Source of the DNA: Solibacillus isronensis
GTDB taxonomy: Bacteria; Bacillota; Bacilli; Bacillales_A; Planococcaceae
DNA: 64,000 bases
Assembly (NCBI RefSeq): GCF_900168685.1
Contig: NZ_FVZN01000009.1
Coordinates: 62,001-126,000 of the forward strand
Direction: 5' to 3'
A program made the translations under genes and the position numbers. The notes under the pieces were generated by a model that worked only from the letters and a program-made list of their open reading frames with translations, ran no database searches and was not told the origin of the DNA. Shown here piece after piece: positions 10,664 through 20,365 of this stretch (position 1 is its first letter; each line of letters begins with the position of its first letter).

Positions 10664-11128
10664 CTACTTTTCAAAAGAAATCGTTTGTAGCATTGCATGC
10701 ATAATACGTGCTCTTAACTGATCACGCAGCGGTAAAGCTACCTGTAATGTGACTCGATCTAAAGCGGCCTTCATAATGCTTGCTTCTCGCTCTGTAATAA
10801 TGTCCTCATCCAATAACCGGAAAATAATACGTTCAGCATTAGTCTGAGCTATTTCGTTACCTATTTGTGTTTCCATTTCGTCCAGTAGATTTTTCTTAGA
10901 GTGGATTGTTACACGCAAAATCCGAATATAACCGCCACCACCCCGCTTACTCTCTACATAGTAGCCATGCTCGGTCGTGAAACGCGTATTGATAACGTAA
11001 TTGATTTGGGAAGGAGCACAGGCAAATTGCTTTGCTAATTCATTTCGCTTTATTTCAATAAGTCCCTGTCCCTCTAATTCAATAACTTCCTTCAAATACC
11101 CTTCAATTATGTCAGATATATTCCTCAT
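10664..11128 (-). CDS. ctsR: Transcriptional repressor CtsR
   Basis: Heat-shock repressor that binds tandem heptanucleotides in clp promoters. The winged-HTH half carries the conserved basic glycine-rich wing SKRGGGGYI. The C-terminal half is the dimerisation/McsB-recognised part. ATG at 11128 (MRNISDIIEGYLK) is chosen over an in-frame GTG at 11140: the former matches the family N-terminus and has AAGAGGTGAG at proper spacing, whereas the GTG lies inside that SD. It heads the operon and is autoregulated through the CtsR box at 11156-11172. Confidence 0.96.
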   Translation of the reverse strand: MRNISDIIEGYLKEVIELEGQGLIEIKRNELAKQFACAPSQINYVINTRFTTEHGYYVESKRGGGGYIRILRVTIHSKKNLLDEMETQIGNEIAQTNAERIIFRLLDEDIITEREASIMKAALDRVTLQVALPLRDQLRARIMHAMLQTISFEK

Positions 11129-11155
11129 GCTGTCTCTCACCTCTTATCAACTGAC

Positions 11156-11172
11156 TTTGACTATCTTTGACT
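11156..11172 (-). promoter_or_regulatory. CtsR operator
   Basis: On the minus strand the sequence is AGTCAAA-GAT-AGTCAAA, two perfect heptamer direct repeats with 3-bp spacing, the canonical CtsR box. It lies 28 bp upstream of the ctsR ATG and just downstream of the -10 element. Confidence 0.9.
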
Positions 11173-11174
11173 TA

Positions 11175-11204
11175 AATATACAATATTTATTTTTCGAAAT
11201 GCAA
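11175..11204 (-). promoter_or_regulatory. Predicted sigma-A promoter of ctsR operon
   Basis: Minus strand: -35 TTGCAT (11199-11204), 18-bp spacer, -10 TATATT (11175-11180). The CtsR box overlaps the expected transcription start, which fits repression by occlusion. Confidence 0.6.
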
Positions 11205-11261
11205 CTAATCACTCTTGTTTTAGGTTTCCCTATTTTTACATTAATAAATCCCTATTTATGT

Positions 11262-11305
11262 AAAAAAAAGCGATAAGGTGTTTTTAAACAAACCTTACCG
11301 CTTTT
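11262..11305 (-). terminator. Intrinsic terminator after the DUF4870 gene
   Basis: Minus-strand stem GCGGTAAGGT / ACCTTATCGC (one mismatch) with a following run of eight T residues; arms at 11292-11301 and 11270-11279. Confidence 0.8.
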
Positions 11306-11331
11306 ATGAACTTTGCCAAATTGAGGATAAA

Positions 11332-11637
11332 TTATACCCAGCGTCCGACAATTGGATAATTCCAGTGCTGATCAGATAATGCTTTTACAATACCGATGAC
11401 AGGTGCAATCCAGAAAATGAGTAAAAATACTAATAGGAATGGTAAACCAATTAACAATACAGAAAGAACTCCTGCAATTGCTATTAAAATTCCGAATACG
11501 ACTTGGAAAAGCAATGCTTGGATTGCTGTACGCTTTACTTCATCTTCAGAACTTATTAAGAAAAACAGAATCGGTACTAGGAACGGAGCAAAGAATGCAC
11601 TGGCATGAATAATGATTTTCGACCATTTAGATTCCAT
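11332..11637 (-). CDS. DUF4870 (Tic20-like) membrane protein
   Basis: A 101-residue protein with three hydrophobic segments and the family pattern: HASAFFAPFLVPILFF, then a loop with charged residues, AIQALLFQVVFGI, and a third segment ending in GIVKAL before NYPIVGRWV. The biochemical role is unknown. It is monocistronic with its own terminator, between ctsR and a small membrane protein. Confidence 0.8.
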   Translation of the reverse strand: MESKWSKIIIHASAFFAPFLVPILFFLISSEDEVKRTAIQALLFQVVFGILIAIAGVLSVLLIGLPFLLVFLLIFWIAPVIGIVKALSDQHWNYPIVGRWV

Positions 11638-11758
11638 TTGTTATCAACCTCACTTTAGTTTATTAGCTTATTTACGGATAATATTCGTAAAAGTTTCATA
11701 GAGAGGACAAAAATCCCGAATTTTTTATTTCGAGATTTCTTTTGGTGTCTATATTTGA

Positions 11759-11974
11759 TTAATATGGGCCTCTATCTTTCGGGTTATCCCCTTCCTGCGG
11801 GAATAAAAAGTAGGAAATAACTGCGGTTAAGATGGTTGCTCCAATAACTATTAAAATCCGGTCGCGGTCGCCTACTTCTGCATAATTGTTTACGAGCATA
11901 ATATACGAAGCGATCGCCACCCCAAGTGACAATGGTAAAACAAATTTCAAACGCCCTTTATGAAACTTCATCAT
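11759..11974 (-). CDS. Small two-helix membrane protein, function unknown
   Basis: About 71 residues: a basic N-terminus (MMKFHKGRLKF), two hydrophobic segments, and the acidic/polar tail FPQEGDNPKDRGPY. An upstream in-frame ATG exists at 11989, but the only SD (GAAAGGC) lies inside that extension, so the ATG at 11974 (or 11971) is preferred. No family is recognised. Confidence 0.65.
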   Translation of the reverse strand: MMKFHKGRLKFVLPLSLGVAIASYIMLVNNYAEVGDRDRILIVIGATILTAVISYFLFPQEGDNPKDRGPY

Positions 11975-12057
11975 TACAACGCCTTTCACTATTTACTGCA
12001 TCCATTTTAATAGTTATATTACCTCAAATACAAATTACTGTAAATTTTTAATCTTTA

Positions 12058-12085
12058 TAGAAATATTAATGATTTCATCCGATAT
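12058..12085 (+). promoter_or_regulatory. Candidate sigma-D (motility) promoter of the HemAT gene
   Basis: TAGA (12058-12061), 16-bp spacer, TCCGATAT (12078-12085), against the sigma-D consensus TAAA-N15-GCCGATAT. It lies about 48 bp upstream of a chemoreceptor start, where such a promoter is expected. The match is imperfect. Confidence 0.45.
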
Positions 12086-12132
12086 AAACAGTAAAATAGT
12101 ATTATTTAATAATACATGAATCGAGGAAGAAC

Positions 12133-13446
12133 ATGGGTATTCTGTTTTCAAGAGCAACAAAAGTTTCAAACAAGCCTTATTTTGAAATTGCAAATTATGC
12201 ACAGCAAGTAAACCTGGATGTTTCAAACTATCCTAACTTACATAAACAGCTTCAATTGCTAAAATTAACGAAAGAGGATTTAGCCGTGATTAAACAGCTT
12301 GAGCCTTTTGCACAACAAGTTGTTCCAGTTATGGTGGAGAAGTTTTACGGTGCAATCAGCTTAAGTCCGGAGCTCGTTGATATTATAGGAAGTTCAGCTC
12401 GAATGGAGCGTCTGAAAGGGACATTAACAAAGCATTTAGAAGCGATGTTCAACTGTAATATCGATTCAAATTATATAGAGGAACGACAAACGATTGCGCA
12501 TGTCCATGTTAAAATCGGACTGCAATCGAAGTGGTATATTGCATCATTCCAATCGCTAATGACAACGTTTATCGACTTTACCAGTCAAATTGAAATGTCG
12601 AATGAAGAAATGGCTAAAGCTATTAATGCTTTTTCAAAACTAATCAACTTCGAGCAGCAGCTTGTGATTGAAGCATATGAAAAAGAAGAGCAGCGCATTC
12701 GTACTGAAAGTTTGGAAATGAAATACCGGATTGTAGAGCGAATTCAACAAACTGCACAAGAGTTAACGCATATTAGTGATCAGACAAATGCCTCATTGCA
12801 GGAAATCGCGAGTCAAACCGAAGAAATTGCTTCCAACACAACACAGGGATTGAATTTAGTAGCGGAAACAGAAAATAAATCAACGACAGGGACTACATAT
12901 TTAGTTAACCAGACAGCCATCATGACAAACATTTTAGATCGTGTGGACACACTTGAATCATCAATGGTTAAACTACGTCAATCATCCAAAAAAATTGCTG
13001 AAATTGTAGGGTTAGTAACAGGGATTGCCGATCAGACAAACTTGCTTGCATTAAATGCATCTATTGAAGCAGCACGTGCAGGTGAACACGGGAAAGGATT
13101 TGCCGTAGTAGCTGATGAAGTTCGAAAGCTTGCTGAGGAAACTAAAAATGCGGTACAAAACGTATCTCATTTAATTAAAGAAACCGAACTTAGTATTTCA
13201 CAAATGTCCGACTCTGTTTCAAGTGTTGATGAACAAGTAAAAATGAGCGTGGATACGCAAAAGAACTTGGCGGATTCCTTTACATCGATTACAGAAGCCG
13301 TACATGGCATCAAAACACAATATGAAAACACGAATGAAGACATTCATGCGATATCATCAGTTATTACCGGTTTAACACATACATCTAACAATGTTTTAAC
13401 ATCATCGGATTCATTGCTCCACATTGTGCAGGAACTGCATGATTAA
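12133..13446 (+). CDS. hemAT: HemAT-like globin-coupled aerotaxis transducer
   Basis: Soluble chemoreceptor sensing O2. Residues 1-180 are a globin-like sensor domain with the proximal histidine in [11 protein letters not shown] (His125). After a linker, residues about 225-437 form the coiled MCP signalling domain with the hairpin-tip motif [21 protein letters not shown]. No transmembrane helices. The length of 437 matches B. subtilis HemAT. The ATG follows GAGGAAGAAC. It is monocistronic, with a sigma-D-like promoter upstream and a bidirectional terminator downstream. Confidence 0.93.
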   Translation: MGILFSRATKVSNKPYFEIANYAQQVNLDVSNYPNLHKQLQLLKLTKEDLAVIKQLEPFAQQVVPVMVEKFYGAISLSPELVDIIGSSARMERLKGTLTKHLEAMFNCNIDSNYIEERQTIAHVHVKIGLQSKWYIASFQSLMTTFIDFTSQIEMSNEEMAKAINAFSKLINFEQQLVIEAYEKEEQRIRTESLEMKYRIVERIQQTAQELTHISDQTNASLQEIASQTEEIASNTTQGLNLVAETENKSTTGTTYLVNQTAIMTNILDRVDTLESSMVKLRQSSKKIAEIVGLVTGIADQTNLLALNASIEAARAGEHGKGFAVVADEVRKLAEETKNAVQNVSHLIKETELSISQMSDSVSSVDEQVKMSVDTQKNLADSFTSITEAVHGIKTQYENTNEDIHAISSVITGLTHTSNNVLTSSDSLLHIVQELHD

Positions 13447-13461
13447 TTTTGCTTAAATACT

Positions 13462-13506
13462 AAAGGGATATCAAATGCAAAATGCTATTTGATATCCCTT
13501 TTTTTA
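13462..13506. terminator. Bidirectional terminator between HemAT and acyl-CoA thioesterase genes
   Basis: Stem AAAGGGATATCAAAT / ATTTGATATCCCTTT, perfect over 15 bp, with T runs on the plus side and a weaker one on the minus side. It serves two convergent genes. Confidence 0.85.
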
Positions 13507-13992
13507 TGCACGGCGTTTCTTTGATAATGCTCGCTTCTGTTTCCGGTGCTCCTGACGAATCGGACCGGTTTCAAATAAATGGCGTTCGAAATCTGTTTCC
13601 GGTTCAACACCCGGCACTTCTTTCGGCTTGCCGTTTTGGTCGATCGCGACCATCGTTACGAATGATTCCGTCGTTAATTTCTTTGCACCTGTTTTAATAT
13701 TTCTTGATACAACCCGTACATATACTTCCATCGAAGTACGACCTGTTCCGGATACAACAGCTTCTAACTCAATCATATCACCTGCATAGGCAGAGGATAC
13801 GAAATCTACTGAGTCAAAAGAAGCAGTGACGACTTCACCTTGGCAATGTTTCATTGCAGCAATCGCCGCAATTTCATCAATATATGCTAACACTTTTCCT
13901 CCGAATATCGATTGATGATGATTTGTATCAGGAGGTAGTACTAATCGTGTTTGGATAGATTTTGAAAAGCTCATAGGCAGAGTATTTTTCAT
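13504..13992 (-). CDS. Acyl-CoA thioesterase, hotdog fold (YkhA/YciA type)
   Basis: Hydrolyses acyl-CoA esters. The 162-residue protein carries the hotdog thioesterase signature: NHHQSIFGGKVLAYIDEIAAI with the catalytic acidic residue, then VDFVSSAYAGDMIEL and TSMEVYVRV. The C-terminal tail is strongly basic. ATG at 13992 has AAGGAGG at 7 nt; the longer in-frame ORF lacks an SD and was discarded. It lies 64 bp from the aldehyde dehydrogenase gene on the same strand. Confidence 0.9.
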   Translation of the reverse strand: MKNTLPMSFSKSIQTRLVLPPDTNHHQSIFGGKVLAYIDEIAAIAAMKHCQGEVVTASFDSVDFVSSAYAGDMIELEAVVSGTGRTSMEVYVRVVSRNIKTGAKKLTTESFVTMVAIDQNGKPKEVPGVEPETDFERHLFETGPIRQEHRKQKRALSKKRRA

Positions 13993-14056
13993 AATCTTCC
14001 TCCTTTCTAAACTACACTCCATGTTACTATTCAGAAGATGGAAGTGCTAGTACAAA

Positions 14057-15487
14057 CTATTCATAATTCAACTTCATTGTAATAAATTTTAAATCGGTCA
14101 TTTCTTCCACTGCATACTTAATGCCTTCTTTACCGTAGCCGCTCATTTTGACGCCCCCATACGGCATATTGTCTACACGGAACGTTGGAATATCGTTAAT
14201 GATCACTGCGCCTGCTTCAATCTCTTCAGCAGCTTTCATGGCATCTGTTAATACATTTGTGTAAATACCCGCATTTAACGCAAGCTCCGATCTGTTTACA
14301 AGGGCAATCGCCTCATCCAGCGTTTCATACGGCACAATGGATACGATTGGTGCAAAAGTCTCCTCACAAACAATCCTCATATCAGGCTTTACATTCGTCA
14401 TGACCGTTGGAGAGCATGTGCGCTCTGTAAATTCAGCTCCTGCTGCAACCGTTGCACCTTGCTGTTTCGCCTCTTCAATCCAGTTTTTTATACGGCTAAC
14501 TTCATCAGGATGAATCATTGCACTCACATCTGTTTTTTCATCATGCGGATCTCCGACAACTAGTTTCTTTGTCTCTTCAACAAATAATTTTGTAAATGCC
14601 TCATAAATTGAAGTATGAACATAAATCCGTTGCAATGAAATACATACTTGTCCGGCAAATCCAAATGCACCGCCTACACCACGCTTCATAATCTTTTCAA
14701 GCGGTGTTGAAGGTTCTACAATGAGTGCCGCATTTGAACCAAGCTCTAGTGTAATTTTTCGCAAGCCGATTTTTTCTTTAATCTTTAAGCCAACCGCGCC
14801 ACTACCTGTAAATGTCACCTTTTTTACAAGTGGATGTGTTACGAGTGTTTCGCTCAATTCCCCGCCGCTGCCTGTCACAATTTGCAATGCGCCATCCGGT
14901 AAACCTGCTTCTTTGAAGATTTCAGCCATTGCAAGTGCACTTAACGGCGTTTGGGATGCAGGTTTTAATACAACTGTATTCCCTACAGCAAAAGCTGGAC
15001 CTAATTTATGGGCTACAAGATTAAATGGAAAATTAAATGGGGTAATCGCAGAAACTACGCCTAATGGAACTCGTTTCGTATAACCAATTCTGTCTTTTAC
15101 ACCTGGCGCTGCATCCATCGGAATCGTTTCGCCTGTACTTTGTTTTGCCGCTTCTGCAGCGAACTGGTATGTCGCAATCGTACGTTCTATTTCGGCAATA
15201 CCTGCTGATATCGGTTTTGCCGCTTCATCCGTCAATATTTTTGCAAGTTCTTGTTTTCGTTCCCGCATGATCGTTACGACCTTGTATAAAATTTCGGCGC
15301 GTTCATAAGCAGTCGTTTTCTTGAATGCCCGGAATGTTTGATGTGCGCCTTCAATTGCACGCTCCACGTCCGCTGCCGTTGCTTTTGCTACATTTGCAAG
15401 TACTTCTCCTGTATAAGGTGCTGTTAACTCAGTCGTTTCGTTCGTACTTTCCCATTGGCCATTAATCCATAATTTTGTCTGTTTCAT
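14057..15487 (-). CDS. NAD(P)-dependent aldehyde dehydrogenase (lactaldehyde/GapN-like)
   Basis: A 476-residue ALDH-superfamily enzyme oxidising an aldehyde to the acid. Visible are the cofactor-binding FNFPFNLVAHKLGPA, the glutamate in ITLELGSNAA (family TLELGG), and the nucleophile cysteine in GFAGQVCISLQ. The GQVCIS context resembles lactaldehyde or non-phosphorylating G3P dehydrogenases, but substrate cannot be set from sequence alone. ATG at 15487 follows GGAGGAGTG. It precedes the thioesterase and follows a DUF4003 gene, all on the minus strand. Confidence 0.88.
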   Translation of the reverse strand: MKQTKLWINGQWESTNETTELTAPYTGEVLANVAKATAADVERAIEGAHQTFRAFKKTTAYERAEILYKVVTIMRERKQELAKILTDEAAKPISAGIAEIERTIATYQFAAEAAKQSTGETIPMDAAPGVKDRIGYTKRVPLGVVSAITPFNFPFNLVAHKLGPAFAVGNTVVLKPASQTPLSALAMAEIFKEAGLPDGALQIVTGSGGELSETLVTHPLVKKVTFTGSGAVGLKIKEKIGLRKITLELGSNAALIVEPSTPLEKIMKRGVGGAFGFAGQVCISLQRIYVHTSIYEAFTKLFVEETKKLVVGDPHDEKTDVSAMIHPDEVSRIKNWIEEAKQQGATVAAGAEFTERTCSPTVMTNVKPDMRIVCEETFAPIVSIVPYETLDEAIALVNRSELALNAGIYTNVLTDAMKAAEEIEAGAVIINDIPTFRVDNMPYGGVKMSGYGKEGIKYAVEEMTDLKFITMKLNYE

Positions 15488-15519
15488 TTAATTCACTCCT
15501 CCATTATTGTTTACCCATA

Positions 15520-16494
15520 TTAAAAAGATATATCGAGAATATCGAATGCTAATAAAAATGGGATATCACCTATATAATCGCTCATCGCAAGAGCCTGCAT
15601 AAATAATAAACTATCGTTGAAATCGGATAACATATCGTTTTCGATGAAACTTTTCAGCACATACTGGGCAGCGGTCATTAAAGCATACGCCTGCATATCC
15701 ATAAACATCGGAAGCTTGACGAGTGCCCGTTCCATTTCTACAATTTCATCGACAACTTCCGATGTAGCTCCTGCTAAAGCAAGCAAGGATAAATATGGAT
15801 AAAACCTTTTCTTCACATTCACGCCACTATTGATAAATGACTGCTTCATCGCAACTACATAATCAACCAATACAGGCTGAAATTCCTCATCATACAATGG
15901 CAATAGCTGTGTCATTGCCTGTAGAGCATCCCCATTTTTAAACCCTTTACCGTGTAATGCATCATAGTATTTCCGCATTGTTTCGGCAATCTTAACCGGG
16001 TCACTTTGCTTTCTCGTCAGTAAAACCGCATATGGGATATCATCTTTGCCCGTCAGAAAGAAATGATACTTTTTCATTTCGTCATGTAAGATTTTTGCTT
16101 TTTTTGCATGTGCTTCGTCTATTAAAAAAAGAGCTGCAATTCGTTGATAACCACTGCTTTTAAACCCTGCTTTCAATAACGCCTTTTCATTGAAATTTAC
16201 TCGCTGAAGCTCCTGTTCAGGCTGTGGATGCAAGACGAAATGGGCTAACATCTTATACGTTAAAACTGATCTATTTGATGTCGTAGAGAAGAACTCGAAG
16301 AATGATTGCTTGGATTTTTGGCTATGTATATCTTTTACATTTTTCTCGAATAAAGGACCGTTAAATGTTTCACGTGAAAATGTAAATTGTACCGCTAACG
16401 GTATCCGGGCATTGCTTTGAACATCCGCTCCGAAAAATAGCTCCATCCGCTCATTATTATTTTTAAGTAACTGTATAAAAGCTGTTTGATCCAT
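15520..16494 (-). CDS. DUF4003 family protein
   Basis: A 324-residue soluble, largely helical protein with the pattern of the Bacillus DUF4003 family: a repeated alternation of short helices, and the phrases NERMELFFGAD, FMDMQAYALMTAAQY and a DxLxxFNDSLLFMQALAMSDY-like C-terminal part. No catalytic motif is visible. ATG at 16494 follows AGGAGTGTGAACTG. It lies 32 bp upstream of the aldehyde dehydrogenase and could be in the same operon. Function unknown. Confidence 0.7.
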   Translation of the reverse strand: MDQTAFIQLLKNNNERMELFFGADVQSNARIPLAVQFTFSRETFNGPLFEKNVKDIHSQKSKQSFFEFFSTTSNRSVLTYKMLAHFVLHPQPEQELQRVNFNEKALLKAGFKSSGYQRIAALFLIDEAHAKKAKILHDEMKKYHFFLTGKDDIPYAVLLTRKQSDPVKIAETMRKYYDALHGKGFKNGDALQAMTQLLPLYDEEFQPVLVDYVVAMKQSFINSGVNVKKRFYPYLSLLALAGATSEVVDEIVEMERALVKLPMFMDMQAYALMTAAQYVLKSFIENDMLSDFNDSLLFMQALAMSDYIGDIPFLLAFDILDISF

Positions 16495-16561
16495 CAGTTC
16501 ACACTCCTACTTATAATTATACGCCTAAATTTTTGAAGTGAAAAAAATATGCTTTTTTCCA

Positions 16562-16596
16562 TAAAAAAAGAATGCTGATTGTCGAACCAGCATTCC
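16562..16596 (-). terminator. Intrinsic terminator after the ALDH-DUF779 pair
   Basis: Minus-strand stem GAATGCTG / CAGCATTC with a 10-nt loop followed by TTTTTTTAT. Confidence 0.85.
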
Positions 16597-16607
16597 CTTT
16601 TATAACT

Positions 16608-16964
16608 TTATACTTGAAGCTCATCAAGCTCTTCTTTTGTGAAGGCCCTTGATCTAGATAAAAAGCGCTTCCCTTCGACGCCTTCCAACGAAAACATTCC
16701 ACCACGTCCATCGACAACATCGATAATAATCTGTGTATGCTTCCAATAATCATATTGGTTTTTGTGCATATAAAACGGACTTCCGCCAATATGACCAAGC
16801 AATATATCCTGGTTGCCGATAATTAAATCGCCATCAGGATAACACATTGGGGACGAACCATCACAGCAGCCTCCGGATTGATGGAACATAACCGGTCCGT
16901 GGCGTTCTTTCAACTTCTCGATTAATTGCAGTGCTGCATCGGTTGCTATAACACGTTCAACCAA
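16608..16964 (-). CDS. DUF779 protein, aldehyde dehydrogenase partner
   Basis: A 118-residue protein with the family hallmark FHQSGGCCDGSSPMCYP, three cysteines and a histidine that could bind metal, followed by LLGHIGGSPFYMHKNQYDYWKHTQ. Known pattern: DUF779 genes very often sit next to an ExaC/AldB-type acetaldehyde dehydrogenase, as here. The TTG at 16964 (MVERVIATDAAL) is preferred over the in-frame GTG at 16973, since GAGAGGGG directly abuts the GTG but lies 9 nt from the TTG. The SD overlaps the aldehyde dehydrogenase stop. Role unknown; a function in enzyme maturation or control is inferred. Confidence 0.85.
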   Translation of the reverse strand: MVERVIATDAALQLIEKLKERHGPVMFHQSGGCCDGSSPMCYPDGDLIIGNQDILLGHIGGSPFYMHKNQYDYWKHTQIIIDVVDGRGGMFSLEGVEGKRFLSRSRAFTKEELDELQV

Positions 16965-16981
16965 ATTTTGCACCCCCTCTC

Positions 16982-18508
16982 TTAGAAGAAGCCTAAGCGG
17001 TTTTCATCATAGCTTACTAAAAGGTTTTTCGTTTGTTGATAGTGGCTTAACATCATTTTATGGTTTTCGCGTCCTACACCACTCATTTTGTAGCCGCCAA
17101 ACGCCGCATGTGCCGGATATGCATGGTAGCAGTTCGTCCATACACGTCCTGCCTGAATGCCGCGTCCGAAGCGGTAAGCGGTATTCATATCACGTGTCCA
17201 AACGCCTGAACCCAATCCGTATAACGTATCATTTGCGATTTCCAAAGCTTCTTCTTTCGTTTTAAATGTTGTTACAGCAACAACCGGGCCGAAAATTTCC
17301 TCTTGGAAAATACGCATTTTATTATGACCTTTAAATACAGTCGGTTTAATATAGTAGCCTTCTGCAAAATCGCCGCCTAAATCATTTTTCTCACCGCCGA
17401 TTAAGCATTCCGCGCCTTCTTCTTTACCGATTTGTAAATAAGATTGGATTTTCTCCATTTGTTCTGATGATGCTTGAGCACCCATCATTGTATCTGTATC
17501 TAAAGGGTTACCTGTTTTAATTGCTTCTACACGCTTTAATACGCGCTCCATAAATTTCTCGTAAATCGATTCCTGAATAAGTGCACGAGAAGGACATGTA
17601 CATACTTCACCTTGGTTTAAAGCGAATAATACGAAGCCTTCCACCGCTTTATCCAAGAATGCATCGTCTGCATCCATAATATCTTCAAAGAAAATGTTCG
17701 GTGATTTACCGCCCAATTCAAGAGTAACAGGAATTAGATTTTGCGATGCATATTGCATAATAAGGCGACCTGTCGTCGTCTCACCGGTAAACGCAATTTT
17801 ACCAATGCGCGGATTCGAAGCTAACGGCTTTCCTGCTTCTAAACCGAAGCCATTCACAACATTCAGCACACCTGGCGGAAGTAAATCTTCAATCAGCTCA
17901 ACAAGCACTAAAATGGATGCTGGTGTTTGCTCAGCCGGCTTTAATACGACACAGTTTCCTGCGGCTAAAGCAGGGGCCAATTTCCAGACAGCCATCAATA
18001 ACGGGAAGTTCCATGGAATAATTTGTCCAACTACACCGATCGGCTCATGGAAGTGATATGCCACTGTATTTTCATCAATCTGACTAAGAGACCCTTCCTG
18101 TGCGCGTAAAGCACCCGCAAAGTAGCGGAAGTGATCAATGCCCAAAGGTAAATCTGCATTCAATGTTTCACGTACTGCCTTACCGTTATCCCATGTTTCT
18201 GCAACGGCCAGCATTTCTAGATTTTGTTCCATACGATCTGCAATTTTAAGTAAAATATTCGAGCGCTCAGTTGCTGATGTCTTACCCCAGGCATCCTTTG
18301 CTGCATGTGCTGCATCTAAAGCAAGTTCGATATCTTCTTCCGTAGAACGCGCCACTTGAGTAAATACTTTACCAGTTACAGGGGTAATATTGTCGAAGTA
18401 TTCCCCTTTTACTGGCGGTGTCCATTTACCCCCGATAAAGTTGTCGTAACGCTCCTTGAAATTTACTAATGCGCCATCCGTGTTTGGATTTTGATACACT
18501 GCTGCCAT
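16982..18508 (-). CDS. Acetaldehyde/aldehyde dehydrogenase (ExaC/AldB type)
   Basis: A 508-residue NAD-dependent dehydrogenase. Diagnostic ExaC-type features are the catalytic-cysteine region [15 protein letters not shown] and [17 protein letters not shown]-type cofactor loop residues appear as [22 protein letters not shown] at 18508 has AAGGGGAGAG upstream; a longer in-frame start at 18529 lies within the SD region. Cotranscribed with the DUF779 gene downstream. Such pairs serve ethanol, acetoin or other alcohol oxidation; the actual substrate is not shown here. Confidence 0.92.
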   Translation of the reverse strand: MAAVYQNPNTDGALVNFKERYDNFIGGKWTPPVKGEYFDNITPVTGKVFTQVARSTEEDIELALDAAHAAKDAWGKTSATERSNILLKIADRMEQNLEMLAVAETWDNGKAVRETLNADLPLGIDHFRYFAGALRAQEGSLSQIDENTVAYHFHEPIGVVGQIIPWNFPLLMAVWKLAPALAAGNCVVLKPAEQTPASILVLVELIEDLLPPGVLNVVNGFGLEAGKPLASNPRIGKIAFTGETTTGRLIMQYASQNLIPVTLELGGKSPNIFFEDIMDADDAFLDKAVEGFVLFALNQGEVCTCPSRALIQESIYEKFMERVLKRVEAIKTGNPLDTDTMMGAQASSEQMEKIQSYLQIGKEEGAECLIGGEKNDLGGDFAEGYYIKPTVFKGHNKMRIFQEEIFGPVVAVTTFKTKEEALEIANDTLYGLGSGVWTRDMNTAYRFGRGIQAGRVWTNCYHAYPAHAAFGGYKMSGVGRENHKMMLSHYQQTKNLLVSYDENRLGFF

Positions 18509-18866
18509 TGAAATCTCTCCCCTTTGCACAAATTATGGTGACCATACCTTCTCGTTAAAAGGCAGTGCTGAAATTCATGCTGTAAAGCTCACTCTTCTGT
18601 GAGAGGTATCTTCATCTATTATATTGTCAGAAAAGTGGAATCATTTCAAATATTAAACTACAATTTTCTGATTATTTTATTATTCTTTCTCCACTCTATT
18701 ATACTGAAAATGAAGAGAATACTATAATAAAAATGTATAAAATGGGTAAATTCCAGTAAAGATAGATTTGTTCATTATATAATTAAGCGTCATTTTGAAC
18801 GAAGAATTACAAAATTACAGATAAACTCATGTATACTGAAGATATTCTATTAGTAGGTGAAAAATT
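18509..18866. other. Divergent intergenic region aldehyde dehydrogenase / rluF
   Basis: About 358 bp, AT-rich, no ORF with an SD. A small hairpin CTCAC/GTGAG lies near 18589-18604. TATACT occurs near 18834, close to the rluF start. No sigma-54 -24/-12 element (GG-N10-GC) was recognised upstream of the dehydrogenase gene. Confidence 0.4.
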
Positions 18867-19571
18867 ATGAGAATCAATAAATTTTTAGCAGAAACAGGCA
18901 TCGTGTCACGTCGCGGTGCAGATAAATGGGTAGAAGACGGCCGCGTAAAAATCAATGGAGTTGTTGCGACAAATGGCAGCCAAGTTGAAACAGGCGATGA
19001 AGTATTAGTTGACGGCAAGCCTGTAAAAAGACAGGAAGAACTAGTCTATATTGTACTGAACAAACCTGTTGGAATTACGAGTACAACGGAAAAGCATATC
19101 GAAGGTAATGTTGTGGATTTTGTAAACCACCCGCTGCGTATTTTCCATATCGGACGTTTGGATAAAGATTCGGAAGGATTACTGCTTCTTACGAATGATG
19201 GAGATATCGTCAACGAAATTTTACGGGCAGAAAACCACCATGAAAAGGAATATGTTGTGCAGGTAGACAAGCCGATTACTGATCAATTTATTCGTGACAT
19301 GAGCTCGGGCGTGGAGATTTTAGATACAACGACATTACCTTGCCGAGTAGAAAAGGTATCATCAAAAGTATTTAAAATTATTTTAGAGCAAGGATTAAAT
19401 CGCCAAATTCGCCGTATGTGTTCTGCTCTAGGCTATTCTGTACAGCGATTACAGCGCATTCGTATTATGAATATTCATATCGGCAATTTAAAAGTCGGAC
19501 AGTGGCGTGACCTTACAGATAAAGAAAGAAATGAACTATTCCAGTTACTGAACTACACACCAAAGCAATAA
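18867..19571 (+). CDS. rluF: 23S rRNA pseudouridine synthase RluF-like
   Basis: Isomerises a uridine in 23S rRNA (RluF modifies U2604 in E. coli). The 234-residue protein has an N-terminal S4 RNA-binding domain (MRINKFLAETGIVSRRGADK) and the RsuA-family catalytic aspartate in HIGRLDKDSEGLLLLTND (near residue 98). The C-terminal GLNRQIRRMCSALGY motif is typical. ATG at 18867 follows AGTAGGTG. RsuA/RluB/RluE relatives share these motifs; the QRLQRIRIMNIHIG tail favours RluF. Confidence 0.88.
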   Translation: MRINKFLAETGIVSRRGADKWVEDGRVKINGVVATNGSQVETGDEVLVDGKPVKRQEELVYIVLNKPVGITSTTEKHIEGNVVDFVNHPLRIFHIGRLDKDSEGLLLLTNDGDIVNEILRAENHHEKEYVVQVDKPITDQFIRDMSSGVEILDTTTLPCRVEKVSSKVFKIILEQGLNRQIRRMCSALGYSVQRLQRIRIMNIHIGNLKVGQWRDLTDKERNELFQLLNYTPKQ

Positions 19572-19622
19572 GGGCTGTTCTCATAATGTGAACATTCCTT
19601 TATGTGCAAAGGGGGTATCATC

Positions 19623-20346
19623 ATGCTGACAATTAAACCAACTGAAAATTTAACAGGATTAACGGTAAGTGGAGATTATTGGAATTTAGATGATATTATT
19701 CACGCAATTTATGAAGTAATCGGGGAAGAAAAGCGCTACTTTCATTATGAAGGAGTAAGACAGCGCTTATTATCATTTTGTTTAAAAATGCGCCAGGCTT
19801 CCAAAGGCGAACACCAAATTGATTTCGTGCCGAATGGTATGAATAAAGAGACGAAAAAGAAAATGAATGCCATTATTCCTGAACGAAATATTTATTACGG
19901 GGTTAATTTTTTATTGCCTGAGCTAGTCTTTGCAGCACTGGCATTAAATGATTTCATTTCTCTTTATAAACAGACTATAAATAATTCGGAGTGGAGCATC
20001 GCTGTTACCGGTTCGTAAATTTCAGGCACTTGTTGCTGACGCGATTGCCTCTTTCATGACAAAGGAGCATTACGTGGCTTTCTTAACGAGGCTTCATACA
20101 AAATCGCCTTTGTTCCATCAGTATGCAACGCAGTATGTTGATATTTTAAATTTGGAGTATTTATCATTATCCAAAGAGGAACGTGCAGCACATATTACAT
20201 CGTTCGCTTTCCGCTTTTTAACAGAGGATGAGACATATAAAGTGCTCATTCAGCAGCTTTTAGGGGTGACGAGCATTTCAAAGCAATCATTCCATGAAGT
20301 GGAGCTCACATTCAAATATCCAGAAGAGGATACGATCGTTTGGTAG
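19623..20346 (+). pseudogene. DUF6904-like gene with a +1-type frameshift
   Basis: Two overlapping frames form one protein. The first (19623-20018) has AAAGGGGG and a good ATG and reads MLTIKPTENLTGLTVSGDYW... to a stop after WSIAVTGS. The second is open from 19981 to 20346, has no SD, and reads on as VRKFQALVADAIASF... ending DTIVW. Removing one G at CCGGTT (20008-20013) would give a continuous protein of about 240 residues. The N-terminal pattern (LTGLTVSGDYW) resembles DUF6904 proteins of unknown function. It may be a true mutation or a sequencing error; a programmed shift is less likely because no slippery site is seen. Confidence 0.65.
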
Positions 20347-20365
20347 CCTTTGTAGGAGTCTTAAT

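Noticed and set aside
14721-15083. 120-codon plus-strand ORF (a similar one lies at 17694-18056)
   Set aside because: Both are antisense to conserved aldehyde dehydrogenase coding regions at matching places, which explains their similarity.
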